A DNA stretch of 64,000 nucleotides from Neobacillus niacini (GCF_030817595.1 NZ_JAUSZN010000001.1:4595501-4659500), one strand, 5' to 3'; positions 1 to 9,047 are shown, counted from the stretch's first letter. Numbers and translations: made by a program. Notes: generated by a model from the letters alone, not told the origin.

Positions 1-2181
1 GTTACGATTGCAACGGCCATATTCCTGTCTAATTCGATTGTAAAAACAATCAAGCTGGTTGTCCGGACGATTAAAAGTGTTACCGATTCAAATGAGACTG
101 AGGTAGACCTCTCCACCAGAATTGAGGTCAGCACACATGATGAGACCCGTGAACTCGCCGAAGCGATGAACGAGCTTCTCAGCAATCTGGAGAAACAGAA
201 TTGGGTTCAGAGAAGCGTTGCGGAAATCTCGACAATGTACCAGGGAATGACGGACCTGACTGAATTGACACATGCCTTTATCACCAAGCTGGCCCCGATG
301 CTGGAGGCGGTCTATGGCGTTGTGTACCTGCGCAGGAAACAAGGCAGCGAAGTTCGTTACGTGAAAGAGGCCGGTTATGCCATGGTCTCAGAGGAAAGGG
401 CAGCGGCGAGTTTCCGGTTAGGAGAAGGGTTAATTGGCCAGGCGGCAATGGATAAAAGAATCTTCCTAATTGATAAGCTGCCAGATGACCATTTTAAAGT
501 CACATCGGGGTTAGGGGAATCTTCTCCGCGAAATCTTTTGGTTGCACCGATTATGGTCGACGGAAGGGTAGAAGCGGTGGTTGAATTTGCTGCGTTCCAG
601 CCGTTTAAGGCTCGGCACCTTACCTTATTGGATCTGCTTCAGGATAAGTTCGGGTCCGCGATCACCAATGTGGCAGGACGGATGGAAGTGGAAAGGCTGC
701 TAGGGGAATCACAGGTGTTAACCGAAGAACTCCAGGCGCAATCAGAGGAACTGCAAGCCCAATCGGAAGAGTTGCAAATGCAGCAGGAACAGCTGCGGAT
801 TACCAATGAATATTTAGAAGAACAGAAGCAATTCGCTGAACAAAGGGCGTTTGACTTGAAAAAAGCTAAGGATGAGCTGGAGGACTATTCACGGAAACTG
901 CAGTTGAGCTCGCAGTATAAAACGGATTTTCTCGCGAATATGTCACACGAGCTGCGCACGCCATTAAATAGTATTCTGATACTTTCACAAATGCTGATGG
1001 AAACGGAGGGGGACATGGACAACTCAGAAGTGAAGGAATCCTCACGGGTCATCTACACGGCCGGAAGTGATTTGCTGCGCTTGATTGATGATATTCTCGA
1101 CTTATCAAAAATTGAAGCAGGTAAAATTGAAATTTTAACAGATGAAGTCAATGTGACGGAAATTCCACAAATGATGAAGAGCATGTTTGATCCCGTTGCA
1201 ACCAAAAAGAATCTAACCTTTGAGGTGATGACCGCGGCAGATGTACCTTCCGTGATTACGACGGACGGGCAGCGGTTGCAGCAAATTTGGAAAAATCTAT
1301 TGTCCAATGCCTTTAAATTTACGGAACGGGGTTCTGTAACAGTAAAAATTGTATGTGCGGAACCAGAAGAGGTTCGGAAACTCTTGCCAGAATTGGATGA
1401 GGAAGAAATGGTACTGGCCATCTCCGTTACAGATACAGGTATCGGAATCGCTCAGGAGAAGCAGCAAATAATCTTCGAAGCGTTTCAACAAGTGGATGGT
1501 ACGACCAATCGGCTATTTGGCGGGACTGGTTTAGGGTTATCGATATGCCGTGAATTTACCCGTTTACTTGGCGGTGCGATCACGGTTCAGAGCGAGCCTG
1601 AAAAGGGTAGTACGTTTACGCTGTATATCCCTGGCAGCCTGGAGGCAGCCGAGTATCACCTTCAACTTGAACAACTGGCACTAGAAGAGGTAGCGGCAAG
1701 TGTGAGCGAGTTTGCAGATGAACACCAGCCGGTCAGCGAAGAAACAGACACGAGCCTGGTGGTGGAAGCGGAGGCTTCTGACGACCAGTTGTTTAAAGGA
1801 AAGAAAGTGCTGTTGGTAGAGGATGACCGAAGAAACATTTTTGCACTTGTTACCGCCCTGGAGAAAAAGGGTGTGAAGGTTCAAGTGGCGGAGAACGGGA
1901 AGCGGGCCATTGAATTTATTCAGGAACAGGCTGATTTTGACCTCGTTTTCATGGATATCATGATGCCTGTGATGGGGGGCTATGAAGCCATGAAGGTCAT
2001 CAGGCAGGACTTGGAGATGGAAAGACTGCCAATTATTGCGTTGACAGCCAAGGCAATGAAGGGTGAACGTGATAAGTGCATGGAGGCGGGTGCTTCCGAT
2101 TATATTATGAAACCATTAAATATCAATCAGCTATTCTCGTTAATGCGGGTGTGGCTGACCGAGCAGGTGAGTCAAGTTTGA
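1..2181 (+). CDS. Hybrid sensor histidine kinase (HAMP-GAF-HisKA-HATPase-REC), 5' end outside window
   Basis: The frame is open from the first base, so the gene starts upstream and 726 residues are visible. In order: the end of a membrane segment and a HAMP-like linker (about residues 1-60), a GAF domain (about 75-215), a long Q/E-rich coiled coil repeating ELQAQSE (about 235-300), a HisKA H-box SHELRTPLN with the phosphorylated His near residue 316, a HATPase domain with DTGIGI (about 478) and GGTGLGLS (about 507), and a C-terminal receiver with VLLVEDD and the acceptor Asp in FMDIMMP (about 652). It should sense a signal through the membrane or GAF domain and relay phosphate internally to the receiver. 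The stop overlaps the next gene, a CheR, by 4 nt, so the two are probably one signalling unit. The ligand cannot be told from sequence. Confidence 0.93.
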   Translation, partial: VTIATAIFLSNSIVKTIKLVVRTIKSVTDSNETEVDLSTRIEVSTHDETRELAEAMNELLSNLEKQNWVQRSVAEISTMYQGMTDLTELTHAFITKLAPMLEAVYGVVYLRRKQGSEVRYVKEAGYAMVSEERAAASFRLGEGLIGQAAMDKRIFLIDKLPDDHFKVTSGLGESSPRNLLVAPIMVDGRVEAVVEFAAFQPFKARHLTLLDLLQDKFGSAITNVAGRMEVERLLGESQVLTEELQAQSEELQAQSEELQMQQEQLRITNEYLEEQKQFAEQRAFDLKKAKDELEDYSRKLQLSSQYKTDFLANMSHELRTPLNSILILSQMLMETEGDMDNSEVKESSRVIYTAGSDLLRLIDDILDLSKIEAGKIEILTDEVNVTEIPQMMKSMFDPVATKKNLTFEVMTAADVPSVITTDGQRLQQIWKNLLSNAFKFTERGSVTVKIVCAEPEEVRKLLPELDEEEMVLAISVTDTGIGIAQEKQQIIFEAFQQVDGTTNRLFGGTGLGLSICREFTRLLGGAITVQSEPEKGSTFTLYIPGSLEAAEYHLQLEQLALEEVAASVSEFADEHQPVSEETDTSLVVEAEASDDQLFKGKKVLLVEDDRRNIFALVTALEKKGVKVQVAENGKRAIEFIQEQADFDLVFMDIMMPVMGGYEAMKVIRQDLEMERLPIIALTAKAMKGERDKCMEAGASDYIMKPLNINQLFSLMRVWLTEQVSQV

Positions 2182-3050
2182 ATGAAGCAACCAAGGAAAT
2201 CGTAACAGACATCAATCAGCTAGAGCCAACTGAGCTTCAGGAAATCGAAATCAAATTGCTGCTTGAGGGATTATATCAAATGTATGGATATGACTTCCGA
2301 GGCTATGTCAGGGGTTCCATTTGCCGAAGGATCCTAAACCGGATGAAGGCGGAGAGGCTTCCAACCATTACGGCATTATTGGAAAAGGTGCTCCATGAAC
2401 CAGGAGTGTTGGAGCGTCTATTGAATGACTTTTCCATCCGGATGACGGAAATGTACCGAGATCCTAGTTTTTTTGCGGCATTTCGGAACGAAGTGGTGCC
2501 TCTCTTACGGGAGCTTCCTGAAATCCGAATTTGGCATGCGGGCTGTGCGACAGGTGAAGAGGTTTATTCCATGGCGATCCTGCTCCAGGAGGAGGGGCTT
2601 TGGGAGAAAACGAGAATCTACGCAACCGATATGAATGATAAAGCCCTAACCGCCGCACAAAAGGGAGCATTTCCGCTGAAAAAGATGCAGCAATATACGA
2701 AAAATTACTTAAAATCCGGTGGAAAGATGGCGTTTTCTGAATACTATACCACGGACCATCAGTTTGCTTATTTTTCACCCAGCTTGAACGAGAACCTCAT
2801 TTTTGCCCAGCACAATTTGGTGAGTGACAGCTCGTTTAATGAATTTCATGTAATAATATGCCGCAATGTCATGATTTATTTTGATAACACCCTGCAGCAG
2901 CAAGTACATGGTCTGTTTTATGACAGCCTGGCCGAAGGCGGATTCATTGGACTGGGAAGTAAAGAATCGCTTCTCGGTACGCCGAAGGGTATGAAATATG
3001 TAGAATTCAATTCTAGTGAAAAGATTTATCGCAAAAAAGTAGATGCCTGA
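2178..3050 (+). CDS. CheR-type protein-glutamate O-methyltransferase
   Basis: This is a SAM-dependent methyltransferase of the CheR family that normally methylates glutamates on receptors. Visible parts are the N-terminal all-helical segment with YDFRGYVRGSICRRI, the SAM loop WHAGCATGEEVYSMAI, an acidic ATDMND strand and the HVIICRNVMIYF block. The start is a TTG at 2178 preceded by AGGTGAG at a 7-nt spacing, which makes a TTGA overlap with the kinase stop; a longer upstream frame lacks an SD. Pairing with a hybrid kinase that has a GAF domain and no chemoreceptor suggests it belongs to a stress or biofilm signalling module rather than to flagellar chemotaxis. That role is inference. Confidence 0.9.
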   Translation: MNEATKEIVTDINQLEPTELQEIEIKLLLEGLYQMYGYDFRGYVRGSICRRILNRMKAERLPTITALLEKVLHEPGVLERLLNDFSIRMTEMYRDPSFFAAFRNEVVPLLRELPEIRIWHAGCATGEEVYSMAILLQEEGLWEKTRIYATDMNDKALTAAQKGAFPLKKMQQYTKNYLKSGGKMAFSEYYTTDHQFAYFSPSLNENLIFAQHNLVSDSSFNEFHVIICRNVMIYFDNTLQQQVHGLFYDSLAEGGFIGLGSKESLLGTPKGMKYVEFNSSEKIYRKKVDA

Positions 3051-3071
3051 GCTGAGCCAGGCATCTTTTTT
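3042..3071 (+). terminator. Rho-independent terminator after the CheR gene
   Basis: The 8-bp stem GATGCCTG/CAGGCATC with an 8-nt loop is followed by six T. The left arm overlaps the CheR stop codon. Confidence 0.85.
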
Positions 3072-3130
3072 ATGTTTGATAGGGTTGTTGAGAGGGTATT
3101 TCAATTTAAAAAGACTGTGAGGGGAACTGG

Positions 3131-4630
3131 ATGAAAATAAGAATCGAGATTTTCTTTGTCATAATTATGTTTTTCTTCTGCTGGATGGTTCTTTTTACAA
3201 GATTCCCTGTTTGGTGGAAAGCAATAGTTATCAGTTTGTACGCAGGTATTATTTTAAGCACGGTGGCGAGGTTATGGCTTCAAAATCGGCCAGTGGCGAA
3301 AACGCTGTTATGGACATGTCTGTTAATTTTTGTACCTGTATTAGGTTATTTTTTCTATATCTATACAGGCCAATTACTCTTTAAAGGGGCCCTTTTTAAA
3401 AGCAAGCGTGCAAGCGACCGTGAGCTGTTCGAGACACTCGGTAAAAACAAGCGGCCAGTTGAGGTGCCGGCCATGCTTATAAACCATCAACGAGGTTTTG
3501 TCAACTATCTCGAACGGGTGACCCTAACAAATCAAAGCCAGAATACGAGGACCAAAATTTTAAAAAACGGCGAGAAAACCTTTGAAGAGGTGAAAAGGCG
3601 GTTGAAAGAAGCCAAAGTCTTTATTCATTTAGAGTATTATATATTTCGTTATGACCGGCTGGGCCAGGAGCTGATGGAGATTTTGACCGAGAAAGTACAG
3701 GAAGGAGTGGAGGTCCGGCTGATTTACGACGCGTTCGGAAGCTTCGCACTTTCCGAACAGGATAAAAGGAAAATGGCCGACTCTGGGATTCAAATTCACC
3801 CTTTCCTGCCGCTGAAGTTCGGATGGTTTACGCAAAAGTTCAATTTCCGTAATCATCGAAAAATCATTGTCATTGACGGAAAAATTGGCTTTGTCGGCGG
3901 CTTGAATGTGGGAGTAGAGTATCTTGGTGAAGATGATAGGTTTGGGTTTTGGTGTGATACGCATGTTTTGCTGGAAGGAGAAGCAGTCCAGACATTACAT
4001 GCCGTTTTTTTATTAGATTGGAAGTATGTCTGCGGAGATACGTTGTTTGAAGATCCACGTTACCTGAAGCCCGCGCCAGTAGATGGGGATGGTCTCGTCC
4101 ACGTAGTCGCTAGTGGACCGGAAACCAGGGACATGGGCGATCATTTTTATGCGATGATCACGAGCGCAACAGAATCGATTTGGATTGCGACACCGTACTT
4201 TATTCCGAATCGGGCAATTATGACTGCACTGCGGGTAGCCGCAAAAAAGGGCATTCAAGTGCGACTTATGGTGCCTGAGAGCAATGATGGTTTTCTAACC
4301 CAATATGCCACTCAATCCTACTTTCCTGAGCTTCTTCGTGCAGGAGTTGAACTCTACACCTACCAAAAAGGCTTCTTACATAAAAAAGTAATTATTGTTG
4401 ATGGAGACATGGCCACGATTGGAACAGCGAATATGGATCTGCGCAGTTTTCACTTGAATTTTGAGGTTAATCTATTCTTATCAGGCTCAGGCAGCATCCA
4501 CGACCTTGTTACCCATTTTGAAGAAGACCTGAAAGAATGTAGGCGGATAAGGCCGGTTGCTTTTTACAAAAGAGGTTTCGGCGTAAAATGGAAGGAGTCC
4601 TTTGCCCGGCTGTTTTCGGGTTTGCTGTAA
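3131..4630 (+). CDS. cls: Cardiolipin synthase, phospholipase D family
   Basis: The 499-residue protein has two N-terminal membrane segments (about residues 5-60) followed by two PLD-type HKD motifs: HRKIIVIDG near residue 242 and HKKVIIVDG near residue 417, each followed by a GG/GT-N motif. Such enzymes condense two phosphatidylglycerols, releasing glycerol, to make cardiolipin at the membrane. Length and architecture fit the ClsA-like enzymes of Bacillus. The ATG at 3131 follows GAGGGGAAC. The gene is monocistronic, flanked by terminators on both sides. B. subtilis has several cls paralogues and I cannot say which one this matches. Confidence 0.93.
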   Translation: MKIRIEIFFVIIMFFFCWMVLFTRFPVWWKAIVISLYAGIILSTVARLWLQNRPVAKTLLWTCLLIFVPVLGYFFYIYTGQLLFKGALFKSKRASDRELFETLGKNKRPVEVPAMLINHQRGFVNYLERVTLTNQSQNTRTKILKNGEKTFEEVKRRLKEAKVFIHLEYYIFRYDRLGQELMEILTEKVQEGVEVRLIYDAFGSFALSEQDKRKMADSGIQIHPFLPLKFGWFTQKFNFRNHRKIIVIDGKIGFVGGLNVGVEYLGEDDRFGFWCDTHVLLEGEAVQTLHAVFLLDWKYVCGDTLFEDPRYLKPAPVDGDGLVHVVASGPETRDMGDHFYAMITSATESIWIATPYFIPNRAIMTALRVAAKKGIQVRLMVPESNDGFLTQYATQSYFPELLRAGVELYTYQKGFLHKKVIIVDGDMATIGTANMDLRSFHLNFEVNLFLSGSGSIHDLVTHFEEDLKECRRIRPVAFYKRGFGVKWKESFARLFSGLL

Positions 4631-4640
4631 TATGGTCCAG

Positions 4641-4664
4641 AGACACCTTAACGGGTGTCTTTTT
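4641..4664 (+). terminator. Terminator after cls
   Basis: Stem AGACACC/GGTGTCT, then TTTT. A 21-nt-pitch word array starts 35 bases downstream. Confidence 0.8.
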
Positions 4665-4698
4665 AGGTAATTGGGGGAGATAAACTTTTGTAAATTCG

Positions 4699-4748
4699 CT
4701 TACCCGCCTAAATTCATTTTTATCTGCATATATCGGTTGTTTATCGTC
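4699..4748 (+). repeat. Short 20/21-nt-pitch array of TTTACCTGC-like words
   Basis: Three degenerate words start at 4699 (CTTACCCGC), 4719 (TTTATCTGC) and 4740 (TTTATCGTC). The spacing and word match the clearer arrays at 54753 and 54992, so I read this as a decayed member of the same family. It lies between the cls terminator and the convergent glsB-like terminator. Confidence 0.6.
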
Positions 4749-4804
4749 CTAACAAACTAAGCCCACCAATTTTTGATGTACCTCATTGGATGATTCTAAA
4801 CAGT

Positions 4805-4835
4805 AAAAAAGAAGACTGCAGCATTTGCAGTCTTC
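4805..4835 (-). terminator. Terminator of the GlsB-like gene
   Basis: Perfect 10-bp stem GAAGACTGCA/TGCAGTCTTC (4811-4820 with 4826-4835). The A-run at 4805-4810 gives the U-tract on the minus strand. Confidence 0.85.
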
Positions 4836-4848
4836 TCTTCATTCTATA

Positions 4849-5100
4849 TTATGCTTTTCGTCTGATCATTCGTAACACAACGCTCAGGATTAGTACAAAG
4901 ACAATGGCACCGAGGAGGGCTGGTAAGATGTAAAATCCTCCAATGACAGGTCCCCATCCACCTAAAATAGAACCAATCCAGGCACCGATAAACCCTGCAA
5001 TGATATTTCCAATCACACCGCCCGGAACATCACGCCCCAGAATCAATCCTGCTAACCAACCGATAATTCCTCCAATAAGTAATGACCAAATAAATCCCAT
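4849..5100 (-). CDS. GlsB/YeaQ/YmgE family small membrane protein
   Basis: This 83-residue protein is almost entirely hydrophobic, with three membrane segments and glycine-rich turns (GWLAGLILGRDVPGG, IIAGFIGAWIGSILGGW) typical of the transglycosylase-associated/GlsB family of stress-linked membrane proteins. The biochemical role is unknown. The SD GGAGAG lies 5-6 nt before the ATG. A sigma-B-like promoter (5143-5167) precedes it, which fits the general-stress association of the family and of the neighbouring YflT-domain gene. Confidence 0.88.
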   Translation of the reverse strand: MGFIWSLLIGGIIGWLAGLILGRDVPGGVIGNIIAGFIGAWIGSILGGWGPVIGGFYILPALLGAIVFVLILSVVLRMIRRKA

Positions 5101-5142
5101 GAAAATCTCTCCTTTCTATTTTTCATTGAGCTTGGTTGTTAA

Positions 5143-5167
5143 ATACCCCTAATTTCAGCAGCTAAAC
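5143..5167 (-). promoter_or_regulatory. Sigma-B-like promoter of the GlsB-like gene
   Basis: On the minus strand, GTTTAG (5167-5162), 13 nt, then GGGTAT (5148-5143). The sigma-B consensus is GTTTAA-N12/14-GGGTAT, so only one position differs. Confidence 0.65.
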
Positions 5168-5377
5168 TTAAAAATGAAAAAACTTATCACGATTTTGTTC
5201 GAGTTGTCCCTTTAATCTGTTTTGAGGGTTGTTCATAAGCGATCCCAAATAACGCTGACATACCTTTAATTCGTAAGACAATTGAATGAAGCCCTCCCGA
5301 TCCCGGTTATCCAGACATTGATCAATTTTTTGTTTTAACAAACTAATCTTTGTAATTAACTCTGCCTTTTTCCTCAT
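5168..5377 (-). CDS. Small IDEAL-domain-like protein
   Basis: A 69-residue helical protein. The segment KIDQCLDNRDREGFIQLSYE resembles the IDEAL helical pair (ID-AL-x-D-F-L-EL) found in small Bacillus proteins and adaptors such as YpiB. The SD GGGAGGGA precedes the ATG by 4-5 nt. A sigma-B-like element lies upstream (5419-5444). Function unknown; the family call rests on one motif. Confidence 0.65.
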   Translation of the reverse strand: MRKKAELITKISLLKQKIDQCLDNRDREGFIQLSYELKVCQRYLGSLMNNPQNRLKGQLEQNRDKFFHF

Positions 5378-5418
5378 CTTATCCCTCCCATAATCCTTTT
5401 TAAATAACTAAAAGTTAA

Positions 5419-5444
5419 GTACCCCAATCTCTCTTAATTCAAAC
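5419..5444 (-). promoter_or_regulatory. Sigma-B-like promoter of the IDEAL-like gene
   Basis: On the minus strand, GTTTGA (5444-5439), 14 nt, then GGGTAC (5424-5419). It is weaker than the neighbouring element but has the same layout. Confidence 0.45.
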
Positions 5445-5541
5445 TTTTTTAAAAAATAGGTTTGGTTGAGGAAAGATGCGGATATATAACGGGTACAAGC
5501 TGACACATCAGCTGAGATATTACTTATGAGGAGGAATGAAT

Positions 5542-5868
5542 ATGGAAAACGTAAAAATTGTAGAAAATGGACTCGAGGCTAAAAGGGAAATCGCTCATTT
5601 CATGATGGAGGGTTTTACAAAGGATCAAATTTATTTATTCGCACATGATGAAAATCGGTCTGAACATCTCACAGATGCATTGAACATAAGCGCTGTAGGT
5701 GTTGGGGAGCAAGGATTTTTTGAATCAATTACCAACGTATTTCGTTCGCGAGGGGATGAACTTCGTAAAAAGTTAGAGTCACTAGGGTTATCTAAATCAG
5801 CAGCGGAGCGTTGTGAAGAACAAATGGATGATGGAAAAGTCGTTGTTGTTGCAACTGTATTGGCTTAA
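5542..5868 (+). CDS. YflT-domain general stress protein
   Basis: This 108-residue soluble protein begins with KIVENGLEAKREIAHFMMEG and continues with QIYLFAHDENRSEHLTDAL, the pattern of the YflT / general-stress-17M domain. The molecular role is unknown; B. subtilis members belong to the sigma-B regulon. Two in-frame ATGs exist at 5536 and 5542. GAGGAGG is 7 nt before the second, so 5542 is preferred. It is divergent from the sigma-B-like promoters of the two minus-strand genes. I found no convincing sigma-B site of its own, though GGGTAC occurs at 5492-5497 without a -35. Confidence 0.85.
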   Translation: MENVKIVENGLEAKREIAHFMMEGFTKDQIYLFAHDENRSEHLTDALNISAVGVGEQGFFESITNVFRSRGDELRKKLESLGLSKSAAERCEEQMDDGKVVVVATVLA

Positions 5869-5905
5869 ATCTTGTAACTATAAAAAATAATGAGGTGTGA
5901 TAATC

Positions 5906-6085
5906 ATGAAAAAGTCGAATCAGTGTGTTGAGAAATTAAAAGGTATGCGTAAACGAGCCAGACATAAAAACAGCGACAGCCAGTCATTCATGCAATACTT
6001 TAAAAATCCAATCATTCATAAGGAGATCCACGGGGACAGAGTTTACGTTCCGTTAAGAATCAGCAGGATTTGGAATGGAATCTAA
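5906..6085 (+). CDS. Small basic hypothetical protein
   Basis: A 59-residue Lys/Arg-rich protein with no membrane segment, ending VPLRISRIWNGI. The start is ATG 5906, 8 nt after GAGGTG; the longer GTG frame at 5897 overlaps the SD. It sits 37 nt after the YflT-domain gene and may be cotranscribed with it. Family not recognised. Confidence 0.6.
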   Translation: MKKSNQCVEKLKGMRKRARHKNSDSQSFMQYFKNPIIHKEIHGDRVYVPLRISRIWNGI

Positions 6086-6100
6086 ACGTTTCATATACTT

Positions 6101-6154
6101 ATTAACTGCCTAAACACTGATTGTACACACACAAGCAGTGTTTAGGCAGTTAAT
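6101..6154. repeat. Perfect 19-bp inverted repeat
   Basis: The arms 6101-6119 (ATTAACTGCCTAAACACTG) and 6136-6154 are exact complements around a 16-nt loop. No T-run follows on either strand, so this is not an ordinary terminator. It lies 15 nt after the small basic gene. Confidence 0.9.
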
Positions 6155-6254
6155 GCGTTAAAAATCTGCTATAATAAGAACGAAACTTTTAGGGACTTCA
6201 TCCGTCAGTATGGTATGCACCAATTTATGCATAAAGGCGTTTTTTTGCATAAAT

Positions 6255-6267
6255 GGTGACAGGCACC
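6255..6267 (+). repeat. GGTGACAGGCACC dispersed element
   Basis: One copy of the 13-mer, upstream of ywzB. Just before it, CACCAATTTATGCA (6220-6233) and TGCATAAATGGTG (6246-6258) form an imperfect hairpin whose right arm shares GGTG with the 13-mer. Confidence 0.85.
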
Positions 6268-6299
6268 GAAAGAGGCACCAATCCTAAAGGAGGGGTTTG

Positions 6300-6554
6300 A
6301 TGGAGAATTTTGGAGAAGTTGCGTTGTTGAGTATTTTTTCGCATCTGGTGTTTATTGCGTTGGCGTGGTGGGCGCTGCAGTCGATTCGCTTAGATAAGCT
6401 GCTGAAACCGAATCATGTTTTCCAGGCGCGATTACTGTATATATTATTAGCAATTATCATTGGATCTTCGGTTAGTAATTTTTTCCTGGACTATCTTTCA
6501 TGGTCAAGACAGCTGCCATTAATTTTACAATACATACAACTGGTAAAAATTTAG
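6300..6554 (+). CDS. ywzB: DUF1146 family membrane protein YwzB
   Basis: An 84-residue protein with two membrane segments (about residues 10-28 and 45-65) and RLDKLLKPNH between them, typical of the YwzB/DUF1146 family that sits just upstream of ywmB-murA in Bacillus. Function unknown. The ATG at 6300 has AAAGGAGG at good spacing; the TTG at 6297 is too close. Synteny supports the name. Confidence 0.85.
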   Translation: MENFGEVALLSIFSHLVFIALAWWALQSIRLDKLLKPNHVFQARLLYILLAIIIGSSVSNFFLDYLSWSRQLPLILQYIQLVKI

Positions 6555-6847
6555 GTCTTCGTACATGTATCTTTTTTGACAAAAATTGAGTACAATTCTC
6601 TTTGTGTGAAAAAAAGTGCAATCTTCAAGAAAAAGTTAACAACTTAGAAAATAGATGGATATATAGTTAAGCAAATTAAAATGACTTCACGAGAGTAACG
6701 AAATGCAAAAACTTGAACCTATCTGACGCAGGAATTGAGTTTTTTTAAAAAATCTTCTGCTTCAAAAAGCTTGTCCAAAAGTGTCGACATTTCCCAAGTA
6801 TGCTATCCCTCCCCTTGGTAACAATGGTAGTAAGGGGGAGAGTAGAG
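6555..6847. other. Gap between ywzB and ywmB
   Basis: No coding sequence is visible. It is AT-rich, with a weak imperfect hairpin ending in GAGTTTTTTT near 6736-6747 that might end ywzB transcription. A G-rich SD region (GGGGGAGAG) precedes ywmB. Confidence 0.4.
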
Positions 6848-7594
6848 ATGAAGAGAAAAACAAAGGTACTTTTTAGCATAAGTTTGATGATGATGGTTGG
6901 TTTGATAGCGGTGCTTGGCAGTCGGTTGGCGGCAGCCAGCAGTGAGCAGGATTTGGTAAAAATCGCTGACGCTTTTCAAACAGAAGATATTTTGCTCGAA
7001 GAATGGTCGTTTTATGCACGGGAGCATTTGGTTGACCTGACTACAGAGAAAGAAGTGCAGGAATATGTTAAGGAGCTTCAGCAAAAGTTTCCTGATTGGG
7101 ATTGGTCCACAAAAGAGACCAGCGACAAATGGGAAGTAACAGCAGTATCTCCAACTTCTAAACACCACACAGAAATGCTTCAAATTATGGCCACCCACAC
7201 AAAACAACCTGTTAATGCGTATATAGTATATAGGGTCAGCGGTAACGAGTGGAATAAGGAGATGGAGTCCTTTTTCACGAAGGATCAAGTCAAAAATAGG
7301 CTTTCAGACATATTTCGAGGAAATCCAACAGTTTTCTCTGGTATGAAGGGCAGCATCAGTGATAAGATGGATAAAGCTGTTCCGACAATCGCAAGTGATT
7401 TAATGGAAATTTTTGATGCGAAAGAAATCGAAGCGTTAAAAGAGGAGAATTTCATGTCTGTATCGGCGAACTCGCCAATGTTTTCAGACTCCATAGCGCG
7501 GGACATGAATTTACAAATTGGGATACGCTCCGAAGGATTGGGCAAAAAGACTACCATTGTAGTTGGCACACCAATCATTACGATTGAATATTAA
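6848..7594 (+). CDS. ywmB: YwmB family TATA-box-binding-protein-like protein
   Basis: A 248-residue protein with an N-terminal signal or anchor ([20 protein letters not shown]) and an exported soluble domain. It matches YwmB (DUF1779), named for a TBP-like fold, with no assigned function. The start is ATG 6848 behind GGGGGAGAG; a longer frame from 6800 has no SD. It lies 32 nt before murA as in B. subtilis, and the two are probably cotranscribed. Confidence 0.85.
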   Translation: MKRKTKVLFSISLMMMVGLIAVLGSRLAAASSEQDLVKIADAFQTEDILLEEWSFYAREHLVDLTTEKEVQEYVKELQQKFPDWDWSTKETSDKWEVTAVSPTSKHHTEMLQIMATHTKQPVNAYIVYRVSGNEWNKEMESFFTKDQVKNRLSDIFRGNPTVFSGMKGSISDKMDKAVPTIASDLMEIFDAKEIEALKEENFMSVSANSPMFSDSIARDMNLQIGIRSEGLGKKTTIVVGTPIITIEY

Positions 7595-7626
7595 TATAGA
7601 GAAAATGGACGCGGAGGGGAATACTC

Positions 7627-8937
7627 TTGGAAAAGATCATCGTCCGCGGCGGACAAAGGCTAAATGGAACCGTAAAAGTAGAAGGTGCAAAAAATGCGGT
7701 CCTGCCTGTACTCGCTGCCACATTATTAGCAAGTGACGGAAAAAGTGTAATTCGTGATGTACCTACACTCTCCGATGTATACACAATTAATGAAGTATTG
7801 CGCAACTTGAATGCAGAGGTTGCCTTTGACAATAATACAGTTGTCGTTGATGCATCTAGAGTGTTGAAAGAAGAAGCGCCGTTTGAATATGTTCGTAAAA
7901 TGCGTGCATCTGTCCTCGTGATGGGTTCACTATTAGCGCGCAACGGCCGTGCACGTGTGGCACTGCCAGGCGGATGTGCGATTGGTTCTAGACCGATTGA
8001 CCAGCATCTTAAAGGTTTTGAAGCAATGGGCGCAAAGGTTAAGGTTGGCAATGGATTTATCGAAGCAGAGGTTGACGGCCGCTTAAAGGGAGCAAAGATT
8101 TACTTGGATTTCCCAAGTGTCGGTGCAACCGAAAATATTATGATGGCTGCAACGTTAGCTAAGGGAACAACTATCATAGAGAACGTAGCAAAGGAACCTG
8201 AAATCGTGGACCTAGCGAACTTCTTGAATAAAATGGGGGCAAATGTCCGAGGCGCAGGCACGGGCACTCTTCGTATTGAAGGTGTGGATGTACTGTTTGG
8301 TGCTGACCACAACATCATTCCTGACCGTATCGAAGCAGGAACCTTTATGGTTGCTAGTGCGATTACAGGCGGAAATGTATTGGTACAAGGTGCAGTTCCG
8401 GAACACCTTTCTTCTTTAATTGCAAAAATGGAAGAAATGGGCGTGACGATTATCGAAGAAGGTGAAGGCGTCCGCGTCATCGGTCCTGAAAAGCTTAAAG
8501 CTGTGGATATTAAAACAATGCCGCATCCTGGCTTCCCAACGGATATGCAATCACAAATGATGGCCCTATTGCTTCGTGCAGAAGGCACATCGATGATTAC
8601 AGAAACGGTTTTCGAAAACCGCTTCATGCATGTTGAGGAATTCCGCCGGATGAATGCCGATATTAAGATTGAAGGACGTTCTGTTATTTTAAACGGACCT
8701 TCTAACTTACAAGGTGCAGAAGTTACTTCAACCGATCTTCGTGCAGCAGCTGCTTTGATTTTAACAGGGTTGGTTTCTGAAGGTAATACACGCGTAACAG
8801 AATTAAAACATTTAGACCGTGGTTACGTAAACTTCCATGGAAAATTAGCTTCATTAGGCGCTGATATTGAACGCGTGAAGGAAGCAGAGGAAGTTTTTCC
8901 TGAAGTGACAAGTTATATTACAGATTTAAATGCTTAA
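7627..8937 (+). CDS. murA: UDP-N-acetylglucosamine 1-carboxyvinyltransferase
   Basis: MurA transfers enolpyruvate from PEP to UDP-GlcNAc, the first committed step of peptidoglycan synthesis, in the cytoplasm. All 436 residues are present. The catalytic Cys is in [13 protein letters not shown] at residue 117, the residue alkylated by fosfomycin in this family. The N-terminal GAKNAVLP block is also clear. The start is TTG 7627, 7 nt after GGAGGGG. Position between ywmB and spoIID identifies it as the murAA-type copy of Bacillus. Confidence 0.97.
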   Translation: MEKIIVRGGQRLNGTVKVEGAKNAVLPVLAATLLASDGKSVIRDVPTLSDVYTINEVLRNLNAEVAFDNNTVVVDASRVLKEEAPFEYVRKMRASVLVMGSLLARNGRARVALPGGCAIGSRPIDQHLKGFEAMGAKVKVGNGFIEAEVDGRLKGAKIYLDFPSVGATENIMMAATLAKGTTIIENVAKEPEIVDLANFLNKMGANVRGAGTGTLRIEGVDVLFGADHNIIPDRIEAGTFMVASAITGGNVLVQGAVPEHLSSLIAKMEEMGVTIIEEGEGVRVIGPEKLKAVDIKTMPHPGFPTDMQSQMMALLLRAEGTSMITETVFENRFMHVEEFRRMNADIKIEGRSVILNGPSNLQGAEVTSTDLRAAAALILTGLVSEGNTRVTELKHLDRGYVNFHGKLASLGADIERVKEAEEVFPEVTSYITDLNA

Positions 8938-8946
8938 TATTATGAG

Positions 8947-8971
8947 CCGAAGAGAATATCTCTTCGGTTTT
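8947..8971 (+). terminator. Terminator after murA
   Basis: Perfect 9-bp stem CCGAAGAGA/TCTCTTCGG with a 3-nt loop, then TTTT. Confidence 0.85.
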
Positions 8972-9017
8972 ATTATATTTATATGTGTTTTTTAGAAAAT
9001 TCAGTCATCTTTTTTTA

Positions 9018-9047
9018 GTCATAAATGCTTGTCCGCCTCCATATGAT
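9018..9047 (+). promoter_or_regulatory. Candidate sigma-E promoter of spoIID
   Basis: GTCATAA (9018-9024), 15 nt, then CATATGAT (9040-9047). The sigma-E consensus is roughly KMATATT-N14-CATACANT. It lies 57 nt before the spoIID ATG, and spoIID is a known sigma-E gene in B. subtilis. Confidence 0.5.
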
